DNA of 64,000 nt from Halicephalobus mephisto. Its lineage: Eukaryota > Nematoda > Chromadorea > Rhabditida > Panagrolaimidae. The notes beneath the pieces were generated by a model. It was not told where the DNA came from. It worked only from the letters and a program-made list of their open reading frames with translations, and did no database searches. Both the position numbers and the translations under genes were made by a program. Below, in pieces: positions 34,860 to 46,769 of this stretch. Location: NCBI GenBank assembly GCA_009193035.1, contig SWDT01000002.1:496001-560000 (forward strand). Direction: 5' to 3'. The stretch's first letter is position 1. Every line of letters starts with the position of its first letter.

Positions 34860-35130
34860 CACAAAATTAACAGATATTTGTTTTTAAATAAAATTTTATT
34901 TTTGTGAAAAAATTTAAATAAAATTAACAGATATTTGTTTTTTTTTAAATAAAACTTTATTTTTGTAGAAAAATTTAAATAAAATTAATGGATATTTGTT
35001 TTTTTAAATAAAATTTTACTTTTGTAAAAAAATTTAAATAAAATTTAATTAAAAAATATAAAATTAACAGATATTTGTTTTTTTTTTTAAATAAAATTTT
35101 GTTTTTGTAAAAAATTTAAATAAAATTTTA
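34860..35130. repeat. About 60-bp tandem array between M1-like and coiled-coil genes
   Basis: AAAATTAACAGATATTTGTT followed by TTTTAAATAAAATTTTATTT recurs four to five times. It supplies several AATAAA words after the upstream gene. Confidence 0.8.
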
Positions 35131-35318
35131 CTTTTAAATAATTATTAAAATTTTACTGTTTATAAAAAATTATTGAAATTTCGGTTTTGGCGGAAAAATT
35201 TTTTCCAAATAAAATTCTACTTTTGGCGCGAAAAAAATTCTTTCGAAAATCTCAAAGATGGCTACTTTTCGGATGCATTTGTGTTTATTCCTTTAGCTGA
35301 CTATATTCGGGAAAGGCA

Positions 35319-37066
35319 ATGGAGCTTGTCTCATCTTTCTTGTCCATTGAGCAGTCCAGGGCCAGCGGCAAAGGCACGACATCTGGTTCCGTTCCAGCCA
35401 AAGTCCGTTCTGAAAACGTTAATTTTGAATTATATCAATTTTGGCAGAATTTTCAGTTATTCAAAAATAAAATTCAGGTTTGTTTATTTATAATTTTATT
35501 AAAATCCATGTTTTTTCAGATGGAAAAATTAAATTTAGAAAATCTCGACGACGAAAAACTTCAGGTCAGAAAAAACTAAAACTTCATATATGAATTTCGG
35601 TAAATTTAGGATAAAATCAAACATCTCAGTTCTACTTGTGATACTTTGTTAACTTGTCTGCATTCTGGAGTTTCCGATTCTGAAAACAGATGGAAATCAA
35701 TCGAGCAAATGTACGACAAACACGTGAGCGAACTAGCCACGACTTGTATGGATCTGCGGACTGAAAACGGAATTTTAAAACACAAATTAACCGAAAACGA
35801 CGCAAAAGTGAATCAGATTACTGTATACAATGTATAATAAAAATAAAATTTCCAGGTAACTCAAATATTGAACGAAAACGAATATCTCAGGTGGGAGAAC
35901 GAGCAGTTCGGATCCGAACTGGATGCTCTTCGGGAACAATTGGACGAAGAAAACTTGTTAAATAAAGAACTACAAGCCGAAATAAAATGTCTACAGCTGA
36001 ATCAGAAGCAGATAAACCATCTTCATTCAAGTCGATTGAAGGACGAATTGACGAGTGCCAGAGACGTCTATTCAACGAAGGAAGATTATTACCGACGAAG
36101 AATCGAGGACTTAGAACGACAACATGGACTTTCTGAATTTGAATTAAAAAACAAAATCGAGTGTCTTGAAGACGAATTAGCAGACAAAAAAGAAACAATC
36201 AGGTCTATGGAACAGAAACTAAACAAAACTATTAAAGAAAATAAAAAAATTAATCAAGAATACATGGTGAGGATTTTATTTTTTAACATTAAAAAGAAAA
36301 TCCGTAATTTTTGAGATTCTTGAATTTTCAGAAAAAACGAGGTACGCAAAAGTAGAAAAGTGGCAAGTCTGGCAATTCATTGTCGAAATTTCTTTTTTAC
36401 CTAAATCTAAAAATCCCTAAAATGTCACATTTAAACAATTTAGAAAAATATTCGCAATTTTTTAAAACTTTTAAATTTCCACATAGAAAAAGTAAAAAAT
36501 GACAATTTACTGAAATCTACTTACTTTTTTTAATTCTTTTCTCAAATCCTAAAAATTTCAAGACAATTTCGAAAAACTTCCATATATGGCTTTTGTAATA
36601 TTGAGTATATAATTAACTTACAGTATCATTTCAGATGTTCAAAAAGGAAACAGAATCGGACATGGAGAAGCTGTACTCGAGGGAAACAGAACTCGAAGCC
36701 GAACTTGCCATCGTTTTTGACAGGTTAGAACCTGGATCGAATTTGTATTCTCAAGAAGAGGTCCTGCAAAGAAAGAAAATCCTTCTAAACGACAAATCGG
36801 TCCAGAAACAGAAATACGAACAAGAAATTCAAAATTTTCAAAAGAAAATTAAATTATTAGAGGAATTCGAAAATGAGGACTCCGAATCCGTCTTGAGGTC
36901 AAAACTGAACGAAAAAAGTCTTCAAGTCGGGGATTTACGGGAAAGGATAATATTTCTGGAAGAAGAATTGAGATTAGAAAAGGAACAACGACAAAACGCG
37001 ACGATTCTGCTGGCCCAGATGGGAAAAGACATGAAAATTCTACTCAAAGCTGCCAAAGACGCATGA
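35319..37066 (+). CDS. Coiled-coil protein of unknown function
   Basis: Exons 35319-35477, 35520-35564, 35610-35807, 35856-36266 and 36635-37066, all phase 0, give about 414 residues. The first 53 residues are Ser-rich. From about residue 85 to the end it is mostly charged heptad-like helix (for example LDALREQLDEENLLNKELQA and LRERIIFLEEELRLEKEQ), with a short break near residue 300 (EPGSNLYSQEE). The exon 3 donor (AAAA/GTGAAT) was chosen because the alternative GT would leave a 24-bp intron. It ends LLKAAKDA. I do not recognise the family. Scaffold or centrosomal/cytoskeletal roles are common for such proteins, but nothing here proves one. It precedes the HORMA gene by 665 bp on the same strand. 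Confidence 0.75.
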
Positions 37067-37731
37067 CGGGTGATTTGGAATAGTTCTATAGTGACTAGGA
37101 AATCAATTAGTACCTTCAGAAAATTAAACTACTGTAAAAAGTTAAAAATAAACATTTTTGTAAAATTCTCTCGACAAAAATTCTACAATTCCCAAAATTT
37201 TTATTTCTAGATGTTAATTTTTGAAATTACCGTATATTCAAGAGGATTCTGGAAATTCAGACCTATTATTAATACGGTTAAAAAGTACTTTTATTATAAA
37301 ATTGTCTCAACACGAATTTTCTTAATTTCCCACAATTTCAAATCTCAGATGATTCCAAAAGGCTATTAGATTTTAGGGATATTCGAGAAATTCTGGAAGA
37401 TTCCAGAAGCTCTCATAAGATGCTCGGAAATTTTGAAATTCTCCACTGGATTTTTAAAGTTCCTACAGAATTCTGGAATATTCTACAAATCTTCACTAGA
37501 TTCTAAAAATCCTGAGGAGTTTGTATAAAATTACAATAAAAAATTAAAAATTAAAAAAATAAAACGCGAGAGTGGGAAATTGCGATTTCGAAATCCGAAG
37601 TTGCTTCTTAATTTTTGCCAAATTTTCCTTTCCTTTTAACTTGTCTCGCAGCGACAGCTACCGTAATGAGCACTCGCTCTGGTCACTCCCCGCTTTTTTC
37701 GAATTTTGCCTCTCTTTTCTGCGTTTAAATC
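37067..37731. other. Intergenic stretch upstream of the HORMA gene
   Basis: A/T-rich with scattered ATTACTGTA-like words and degenerate TTCTGGAATATTC repeats. The last 150 bp are more GC-rich (AACGCGAGAGTGGGAAATTG near 37562, CGACAGCTACCGTAATGAGC near 37652) and probably hold the HORMA promoter and 5' UTR. Confidence 0.35.
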
Positions 37732-39283
37732 ATGGCAGTCGTTTACGACGAAGTAAGTTTTTTTGATTTTGAAGATTTTTTTCATATAAAATTTAGGCTC
37801 AACACAAATTGTTAAAGCATGTATTTCCACCGAAGGACCTTGCGATCTCCCAAAAACGGAAATATCTGCTGCGGATGGCCGTGATCATCTCTGCTAGCTA
37901 TGCCTACTATCGCCAGCTGTTGCCGCCAGAAGCTTTCAAGCGGAAGTTACTGTATCGTGAGTTTTTTATATAATTCTTTATTATTTTATTTAAATTCCCA
38001 GAACACGAAATCCACTTGTTTAATAGCGATCATCCCGTCGGATCGAAAGAGAAGCAAGCGTTCACCAATCTCGAAGGCCCGGTCTGCAATGGTGAGATTA
38101 AGGAAATCTACTTTGCTGCATGTGAGGAACCTAATGCACGTACTGTTGTTGAAGCGCTTAAATTTGAATTTTTCTACAGTCAGAATGTGATGGTCGCTCA
38201 GTTGTAAGTTCCCGAACACCCTGCTTCTTATTAATCCCTCAATTTAGTCCGAATTCTACCCATATTCGCGTTGGCGACATTATGAATTTTGCCACTGACT
38301 TCGAAACTATGATCTATCGAGTTCGTACTGTGTGTAGCGTGTTGAAGGACTTTGGGAGGACAATGATTGCTGGAGTCATGTGTACCTTCACGAGCAGACG
38401 AGCTTCGATCGATCCTATCACTGGTTACAACGTGGAAAATTTTGATGACGTCACGAGAAACTTGGAATCCCTGCCTATTGGATACATCCCACTATTTGAT
38501 GATGAAACCGGAGCGTAGGTTGTTAATTTTGTACTTTCTTCATTTTTTCTTCTAGTATGGGCATCCGGTTGATGACTCGTTACCTTGAGGAACCGCCGGA
38601 AGACGTTTTCAAAGATGTTGAACTCCAAGTGCAGTACCGTGATCGATGGCCACCTTCTTCCGCACTTTCTTCGAACGAGGACAACGAAACCCAGACGCAA
38701 GGCAACAACAATGGTGGTAACTGCGACATTTCTTCTAGATATCGTGCTGCTGGTCCACTCGATGCTGATGAAAGCACTATTCTTGGTGGTCGTATATCCG
38801 TTGTTGAGAGGTCTAAACAGTCGGATAGTGTTATTGTGCTTGAACGTGAAGAGCCATGTGAAGAACATGCTCGAACTGCTGAAGAATATCCAGAAAATTA
38901 CGATAATCCTGATAGTCCGTTGTTGGCAGATTCCCTGCTTGATTTCAAGGAACATTCGATGGATCTATCTCCAAATCCTGAAGATCTCACGTCTTCCCAA
39001 TCTGGTGACAGTGATGACGGTCATGATGGAGGTGCAGGAAAAATCCAAAAAGAACAGACACCAGTTATGCTAAATGAGCAAACTGAGGAATTGACTTCCA
39101 TTCGTAAACGCTCTTATTTTCCATTCGAGGAACTGCCTTCAAAAAGACCGAAGCAAATGAAGTAAGTAGTTATTTATTGAATTGCAATTGTATTTTATCT
39201 TTAGGTACGTTCTAATGGAATTGGAAAAGGTCTCTGAATTGACCATTGACATCAATGAAAGCGGTCAAGTTGTATGTTATTGA
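37732..39283 (+). CDS. HORMA-domain meiotic chromosome axis protein (HIM-3/HTP family)
   Basis: Chromosome axis component for homologue pairing, synapsis and crossover control in the germline nucleus. Exons 37732-37752, 37797-37956, 38002-38203, 38248-38514, 38556-39161 and 39205-39283 join in phase to about 444 residues. The HORMA fold spans about residues 25-235 (KYLLRMAVIISASYAYYRQL, VEALKFEFFYSQN, RTMIAGVMCTFTSRRASI, RLMTRYLEEPPEDV). The acidic, Ser-rich tail of about 200 residues ends in a basic KRSYFPFEELPSKRPKQMK segment. Tails of this family carry closure motifs that bind other HORMA domains, and that segment is a candidate. It is larger than C. elegans HIM-3. Which paralogue this is cannot be told. 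Confidence 0.87.
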
Positions 39284-39517
39284 GTGTTAATATATCACTA
39301 CGTTGTTTCGTTTCATTCTGCATGTATGCCCCGTTATTTTTGTTTTTGATTTATTCTTAAAATAACTACAAGCTGATCTTGATATCTGTTAAAGTTAAGG
39401 AGGTTTGTAGCGAGGAATGTTGCTCCATGCCTGGTGGCACTGACCCTGGCAACGTCCCTAGAAACAGCTTTGAGATTGGCGTTCCTGTTTTTAGTTCTTG
39501 CTGGTGTTTTTTTGACA

Positions 39518-40922
39518 ATGTTGAAATTTTTGAAAATTTATTTTTTTTGTTTTTTCGTAATTTTTGTTTTTGGAGATGTTTTGGAAGATACTTGTAAAGC
39601 GTATAATGGAGTAGTACCTTCTGTAAATACTGCTTATTTTGATGGTCAATGTACCCAAGTATTCAGAATCATAGGGGAGAAACCGACGGATTCCATCGCG
39701 ATGTGTGATGACACAATGAGCCGTATTAAAGCTTCTTGTCAATTACTAAGTTACAGTAGTAATGATGAAATGGAAAAATTAGTAACAAGGAATTTAATAA
39801 ATGTATGTTTTTTTATTTTTTAGGAAATTAAAAAAATATTTCTAAATTTTTAAGTTTTTTTTAAATTTTAAATTTTAGAGTTCTTATGTTTTTTTCCTTG
39901 GGATTTCGAGGATCTCATGTCGTTCATCTTGGGCTTGGACCTTTTACAATGGTACTGTAACTCCTTATTCTGGAAATTTAACGTTATCAGAACCAAATAC
40001 TGAATGCGAAAACGACATCGTTGCTTATAATGTAAGTTTTATGGGAAATAATAAAAATTCAAGTTAAAATCCGACAATTTGGAAAACTTCAAAAATTAAA
40101 GTTTAAGAAACTTTGAAAATTAGGAAATTTTAAATTTTGAAAAATTAGAAAATTTAGAAAGTTTTAAAATTTTTGAAAATTATGAATTTTGAAAGTTTAA
40201 GAAATTTTAAAATTTTGAAAAGTTAGAAAATTATGAGATCATAAAAAATATGAACTTTTAAAAATTTGGAAATTAATTTTTCAGCGTGGGATTATTGCAC
40301 CTGCTCAGACGACCAGTCTAAACACTTCTGCATTTGTCTGTCAATGTTGTAAGTTTTAATTATTTTTTTTACAAGATGATTAAATTAAATATTAAAAATT
40401 GCAAAAATTTGAATTTCATGTTAAGAATTACTGTAGTTCAGAGATTTTTAAAATTAATTTTGTAAAATTTTCATAAAAAAGAACTCAAATTTGAAAATGT
40501 TAACTTTTCGTCGAAATTCATGTTTATAATTTTTTTGAAATTTTATAAAATTTTAAATAATTTTTTATTTTCATAAAAAATAGCTAATTTGTATCTATTC
40601 ACTTTTCGTCGAAATTTATGTTTAAAATTTTTTTGAAATTTGAAATCAATTTTTAATCAGAAAATTTCGTAATTTTGAATTTTTTGTGATATTTGTTTTA
40701 GATATGAATTCGAAGTCATCTGGTTCGACAATGTTGTGGAACAATTCGATAACTCCACAGCTTTCTAATACTGTAACTGACGTCTCTTCAAATGCACTAA
40801 TGACAACTAAATCTACAGTACCCACAGAATCCGACTTGACTTCGAAAAAAGACCCGAATTCTGGATCCAATTCGATTTCGATTTTTGCTCAATTTTTGTT
40901 TTTGATCATCATCCTTCATTAA
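39518..40922 (+). CDS. Small C-type-lectin-like protein, secreted and probably GPI-anchored
   Basis: Exons 39518-39802, 39879-40031, 40285-40348 and 40702-40922 join in phase to 240 residues. A strong signal peptide (MLKFLKIYFFCFFVIFVFG) is followed by DTCKAYNG. The body keeps C-type-lectin landmarks: the spaced cysteines, YVFFLGISRISCRSSWAWTF and the late ECENDIVAYN...FVCQC pair. Calcium-binding EPN/WND motifs are not clear, so sugar binding is doubtful. A Ser/Thr-rich stalk leads to SISIFAQFLFLIIILH at the very end, as expected for a GPI signal. It lies 234 bp after the HORMA gene. An acceptor (GTTTTTAG, near 39494) precedes the ATG. Its stop is 102 bp from the convergent Ras-like gene. Confidence 0.75.
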
Positions 40923-41024
40923 ATCGCAAATCCTGATCTTGGCTAGTTTCAAGTTTATTAATAATCTCACCGGGAAGAGATACGGTAATCCCCGTTTTGA
41001 ATAAAATTGATATTTTTAAAAATT

Positions 41025-44000
41025 TCAGGAAATTGAACATACTGTAGAATTTCCTTTTTTTAAATTTAACTTTATGATGCTGGGTTTTCTGGTGGAGGAT
41101 TCAGAAGTACTTGGAGGTTCTGATCTGATGGAATTTGAAGGGGAGATTTTGACAGGAAGGATCGACGAAGATCTTTCTTTAGATTTTCGTTTTTCTTTGA
41201 TAATTTTGGCTTTAATAGGATTTTTTTCGTTGATGATTTGGATTAAATTTTCTAACATTTTTCGAGCTTCGGTAAATGAGCTAACGGATAAAGAATAAAA
41301 TTCAGAATCTGGTCCGAATAATTTGGCCATAGTTTCTCCTTGTTCTTTGGTTATCCGGTTTTGTTCGTGAGCTTCGACGATTTTTTCCATGGATCTTCGT
41401 TTTCTGAGGCCTTTTTTGACAGATCCTTCTTCTGATTCGTAGCCTTCTGATGAACTTTGATCCGCTATTGAAGCTGTTTCGATGTCGTCTTCGACAACGT
41501 CGTCTTCATTGCAGATTATCCTCACTGGAGGCTGAAAAAAATTAAATATATTAAAAAGCAAATTTTCTAACAATTATGAAAACATTAATATTAATAGAAT
41601 TTTGTGAAGAGAATAATTAAAAAATAATTCCTGACGCGAAAGTCCCTGATAACCATAATAAGTTTCTTCATTTTCAAGCGCGAGTGGCACTTTGCCCAAA
41701 AAGCAACATGAAGGGAAAACAGAAATCAACTCCCGTCACGAAAGTCCCTGATAACCATAACAAACTCTTTTTTTCAAGCGCGAGTGGCACTTTACCCAAA
41801 AAGCAACATGAAGACAAATCAACTCTCCGAAAACCATAACAGACTTTTTTTTCCAAGCGCGAGTGGCGTTTCGCTCAGAAAGCAACATGAAACGAAGACA
41901 GAAATCAACTCCCGCCACGAAAGTTCCTGATAACCATAACAAGTTTGTTCATTTGCGAATGCGAGAGGCACTTTGCCCAAAAAGCAATCAAGTTTGCGTT
42001 GTACTGATTTTTAATTTTAATAATTATATGGATTTTCGTAATATATTATTTTTTGCTATTTCGAAATTTTGTTTTTTAGATAACTCCTCATCGATCGAGT
42101 AGCGGAAAAACAAGAATCAGACTAAGTCCACAATAAGATCACCAGACCTGAGGTGGGTTTTTTATTTTTAGTCTCCAATCCCTTGTGACATGGTATGAAA
42201 TTCTAGAATTACAAAATCATCCAAAAATTCTTCCTGTTGTCTGGAAAGCAACTTGTTGAACAAACAAAAACGATGGATTTCAATATTCGATTGTGCAAAA
42301 ACTATTGACAATGGAAAGTTTTCGAAACTACTTGTGGCTTGTGTCTGGATATGAAATTTGTGTAGGTCAAATTTTTATTTATATTTACTCTAGAATCTAC
42401 CAGAATCCGGTGGAAATTTTAGGAACAAACATCATAGACCAAAAGTTCGAAGGTTGTTAAAAATCAGCGTCAGGACGATTTTGCAGAAAAAGTTTTGATT
42501 TTTTATATAAAAACAAAAATCACAATTGGCGTTGATCCACATTTCGTCAACGTTTTTTGAAATTTTTTAAAAATCTTTCATAATTCGGAACTTAGGATTT
42601 TGGGAAATCAGCGTCAGGACAATTTCGTAAAAAGTAATTTCTGATTTTTATATAAAAATCATTATTGGCATTGATTCATTTTTCGCCAAAGTTTATTTTT
42701 CTTTTAAATTACAATTTTACAGAGTATTAAAAGTTCGAAATGAACATCTGAAACTTAGGATTCTAAAAACTCGTTTCGAGACAATTTTACAACAATGAGT
42801 TGAGTTTTTGCATTTGTGTGCTTTGAGTTCAAAATCATCAAAAACATCCTGAGCAAAATACTCTCAAAATTCGAGATCAGTACTGTCGATTTTAAAATTT
42901 TCGAATTTGGATTAGTTCGAAATTGATTCTCAAGTTTAAAATTGAAAAAATAAACTTACGTATTTGAACTCTTTCCTCATCTTGAAATCCTCGGCGATAC
43001 TCGACAGTTGATGGAAAGAAGCGACGCTCATGGAGGAGTAGCAGAGGATAATGGCATCTGCTTTCCTGATCGCCATCTCCCTGGCCCCCGTGTGTCTGAG
43101 ACCAGGGTCATTCAGTTCTATTATGCACTCCTTTCCATCCACTTCCAAGTATAGGTACCAGATGTCTGGATACTGTACGTGTGTTTCATATTTGTCCACT
43201 GCTTCTATCAACTTCTCAAACTGAAAAATTCAATAAAAATTTAAAAAAAGTAAAATTTTTCCGAAAATTCCAATAAAAATTAAAATTTAAAATCTTTTTG
43301 AAAAGTCTTTAATTAGTGTTACTTATTATTTTTTGATGACGTCATTGTTCTCTGTTCTTTGAACAAGGAAATAATTATCGAAAATACTACTGTACTTGGA
43401 TTTGTCATTTAATGAAAGCCCCTGAGGTAATGGGAAATTATTTTTTACTTTGTAGTCTATGATGCTTTTGGGGAAAAATATAAGGTATTAGAAATTTACG
43501 ATTTTTGAATTTTTACGACTTCAATATCTAGCTTTTTATAAATATCAATACTGAAGTTAAATTTTCGTACAATTGGGCAAGTCAGGCTAATGTTGTAAGC
43601 AGATTGCAGATTTTGGAGATCTTCAAAATGAAATTAAATGTTTCAATCGATTTGTTCTAATATTGCAAGTAAACTGCAAATTTTGAAATCTCCGTAAATG
43701 TAACTAGAAATCTCGACCAATCTGTTCAAATTTTGCAAGCAGACTGCAGATTCCTATTTTGACTTTGACTTTGATGCCGACTTCTTTATAGACTGAACTG
43801 TGCAGAGGTCTGTAAAAAGATCGACATCGAAATCAAAGTTAAAATTTTTGCAGAACAGGAAAAATCAGCCTAATATTGCAAGCAGACTGCAGATTGTGAT
43901 GTCGACCTCTTTTGACTTTGACCGGTACAGAAGTCTGTAAAAAAGTCGACATTGAAATCAAAGTCGAATTTTTCATAATAGGAAAAATCAGCCTAATATT

Positions 44001-44675
44001 GCAAGCAGACTGCAGATTTTGATCCCGATCTCTTCTGATTTTGACCAGTGCAGAAGTCTGTAAAAAGGTCGACATCGAAATCAAAGTCGAATTTTTGCGT
44101 AAAAATTAGACGAATTTATCCACATGTTGCAAACAAAGTACTAATTTTTGATTTTAACTTTAGCTTTGACACCAACTTTTATAGATCTCAACACAGGTGG
44201 TTTTCAGTTCTGAATTTCGCCGAAAGTAAACTTGATTACAAAACGAATTTTTTTGGGTGCAAATTAATAAGAAAATTAGTCCACAAAAAAACCAGGTCCC
44301 AACGCGAAAATTCCAGATAATTATAAAAATTCAGTTTTTATTAACATGGATTTGATTTTTAAAAATTTTATAAAATCCGGCCTAACTCTCACCACGACAA
44401 TTTTTACTAAAAAAATGAAATTTTATATAAAATTCAAAAAAAATAAAAATTTAAAAAAATCAGAAAAATTAAATTTTAAGAATTTTTTTAAATTTTAAAA
44501 TTTTGAAAAATTAAATTTTAAGAATTTTTAAAAATTTTTAAAATAAACTTACCAAAGACGATTTGTGATGAGATCCCAAAAAAATAAATTTATACTGTAG
44601 GGGATTGGTTTTGTTGCCTTCTGTAGATTTGGCAGATTCTGTAGAATTTCGAAGTTTGACTATTTTCGCCGCCAT
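41025..44675 (-). CDS. Degenerate Ras-like small GTPase with CaaX end
   Basis: Exons 44675-44553, 43220-42960 and 41531-41025, all phase 0, give 296 residues. The Ras fold is recognisable: KFIFLGSHHKSSLFEKL (P-loop region), YLYLEVDGKECIIELNDPG (beta2-beta3, DxxG replaced by NDPG), ADAIILCYSSMSVASFHQL, then ITKEQGETMAKLFG and FYSLSVSSFTEARKMLENL. The P-loop is two residues short and has lost the glycine before lysine. The NKxD motif reads NEDD, followed by an acidic/basic insert of about 45 residues. The last four residues are CSIS, a valid prenylation box after a Lys/Ser-rich tail. Nucleotide binding is probably weak or lost while membrane targeting is kept. Distant similarity to NKIRAS/RERG-type proteins is possible. 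Confidence 0.8.
41620..41995. repeat. Tandem array of 80-100 bp in the Ras-like intron
   Basis: CAAGCGCGAGTGGCACTTTG followed by CCCAAAAAGCAACATGAAG and ACGAAAGTCCCTGATAACC recurs four times (GCGAGTGGC near 41680, 41781, 41860, then GCGAGAGGC near 41960). It is less AT-rich than the flanks. The intron remainder 42000-42950 is A/T-rich with two copies of an AAAATCAGCGTCAGGAC phrase. Confidence 0.85.
43590..44150 (+). repeat. 123-bp tandem array, forward orientation
   Basis: TTGCAAGCAGACTGCAGATT recurs near 43605, 43670, 43735, 43880 and 44003. It is followed by TGATGTCGACCTCTTTTGAC and AATCAAAGTCGAATTTTTGC. The two best copies are 123 bp apart. It lies in intron 1 of the Ras-like gene. Confidence 0.9.
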
Positions 44676-45560
44676 TCCCTAAGGCAATTTTTGAAAATTA
44701 TAAAATCCAAAAAAAATAAAAAAATCACGCTTGAACGAACAAATTTAAAAAAGTTTAAATTTTTATAAAAATTCCGAATCCAAAAAAGTAAAAAATTCAA
44801 AAAATGTTTTTTTTCAAAAATATTTATCAAATTTTTAAATTTTAGAAAAAAAATAAAAGTACTCATGTGATAATCAGTCCGGAAAAATACAAAATTTAAA
44901 AATAAATAAAAAAATTATATTTTTTTAAAAAAAAGTTAAAAATAAATTTTTTTACAAAATTATTTCGAAACGAAATTTTAGAAAATTTTAAATTTGAAAA
45001 AAAAAATTAAACAGAAATTTTAAATTTAAAAAAAGTCAATATTTTTATTTAAAAAATTAATTTTAAAAAATTTTATACTTTTTATAAAAATTAATTTCAT
45101 TTAAACTTTTAAATTAAAAAAAATTAATTTCATTTGAACTTTTAAATTTAGAAAAATTTTATATTTTTTATAAAAAATTAATTTAACTCGGATTTTTAAG
45201 TTTAAAAAAATTTTATATTTTTTATAAAAAATTAATTTCATTTGAACTTTTAAATTTTAAAAAATTTTATACTTTTTATAAAAAATTAATTTAAAAAAAT
45301 TTTATATTTTTTATAAAAAATTAATTTAACTCGGATTTTTAAGTTTAAAAAAAATAAAAAAGGTTAACCCTAAAATTCCGGAAAAAGGAAGGTGGGATGA
45401 ATTCAAAGATGAATCATCAAAAAAGCAGAAAAGCGAACAAAACCATTTATGTTTCTAAGCAATTTTTTTTTGGGTTTGCTTTAGGCAACTTTTTGTCGTC
45501 AAGGCCGAAAGAAAAAACAAAATTGTCATGGCCAAAATGCAAAAAATAAATAAAGCCAAA
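44676..45560. other. A/T low complexity upstream of the Ras-like gene
   Basis: Runs of AAATTTTATATTTTTTATAA and AAAATTAATTTCATTTGAAC repeat irregularly. A short unique segment at 45360-45560 could belong to the promoter of the Ras-like gene. No coding signal. Confidence 0.5.
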
Positions 45561-45599
45561 AAATCAGAGCTTTGATGAAAGTTGTTTTTCGAAAAAAGA

Positions 45600-46115
45600 A
45601 ATTTTTAAGATTTTTGAAATAACGATCAATGCCGAGGTCGACATCAAAATCTGCAGTCTGCTTGCAGTATTAGACTGATTTATCCTATTATGGAAAAATT
45701 TTAACTTTGATTTTGATACCGATCTTTTACAAATCTCTGCAGAGGTCAAAATCAGAAGAGGTCGACATCAAAATCTGCAGTCTGCTTGCAATATTCGCCC
45801 GCTTTTTTTGTTATGCAAAAATTTTAACTTTGATTTTGATGTCGACTTTTTTACAGACCTCTGCAGAGGTGAAAATCAGAAGAGGTCGGGATCAAAATCT
45901 GCAGTCTGCTTGCAATATTAGGCTGATTTTTCCTGTTCTGCAAAAATTCGACTTTGATTTTGATACCGATCTTTTACAAATCTCTGCAGAGGTCAAAGTC
46001 AAAAGAGGTCGGGATCAAAATCTGCAGTCTGCTTGCAATATTGACCTGTTTTTCCTGTTCTGCAAAAATTCGACTTTGATTTTGATACCGACCTTTTTAC
46101 AGATTTCTACACAAA
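45600..46115 (-). repeat. 123-bp tandem array, reverse orientation
   Basis: The same unit as at 43590-44150 but on the other strand: AATCTGCAGTCTGCTTGCAA recurs near 45650, 45774, 45897 and 46020, exactly 123-124 bp apart. The two arrays form a large inverted pair around the first exon of the Ras-like gene. Confidence 0.9.
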
Positions 46116-46769
46116 TTTATTTCATCAAAATTCGCACTCAAGATTCGAGATCGAAATTCGGACTTTTCGTGTTGAGATAATTTTTAAAGATTTTCAAAAA
46201 ATTGATACATAGATTTTTGAAACTTAAACACGATCTCTTGTTCTGAAACGAAAAGTTCAAAATTCGACTTTTAATTTTGATCATTAACTTTAATAAAACA
46301 GCAAAATAACGGATTTTTTCAATTTAGATAAAATAGTTTTTTGAATTAAAAAATCTATAAATGTTGTCTCAACACGAAAAATACGGATTTCTGGTCTCAT
46401 TTGGAAAATTTCGAAAAATTCATGTTGAAACGATTTTTCAGATTTTTTTCTAATTTTTAATTTAAAAAAAATTTAATTTTAAAAAAATAAAATCTAAATT
46501 TAAAAGAAAAAATTTTTAATTTTTAAAAATATAATTAAAATTTTTTAAAATTAAAAAAAAAATAAATTTCTGATTTTTGATTTCGATTGAAAAATTATTA
46601 AAAATCAAGTAAAAATAATTATTTTTAGGATTTTGTAATTAAAATTTCCCTATAATACTGTAATTAAAACTTTCAAAAATGACGTAAGTGTACAAGTTTG
46701 CAGTTTTCAATTCTGGATAAACAAATTGGAAATTTTTTTCTTTTTTATAACCATTACTGAAGCCTATAC

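Noticed and set aside
35820..35855. GTATAATAAAA as donor of coiled-coil intron 3
   Set aside because: It would leave a 24-bp intron, below the practical minimum; GTGAAT upstream gives 48 bp in phase.
36325..36345. Ten-base micro-exon after TTTTCAG in the coiled-coil gene
   Set aside because: Including it would break the frame between two exons that join cleanly without it.
39428..39517. ATG 39428 as start of the lectin-like gene
   Set aside because: Its frame does not lead into the signal peptide, and an acceptor at about 39494 separates it from the better ATG at 39518.
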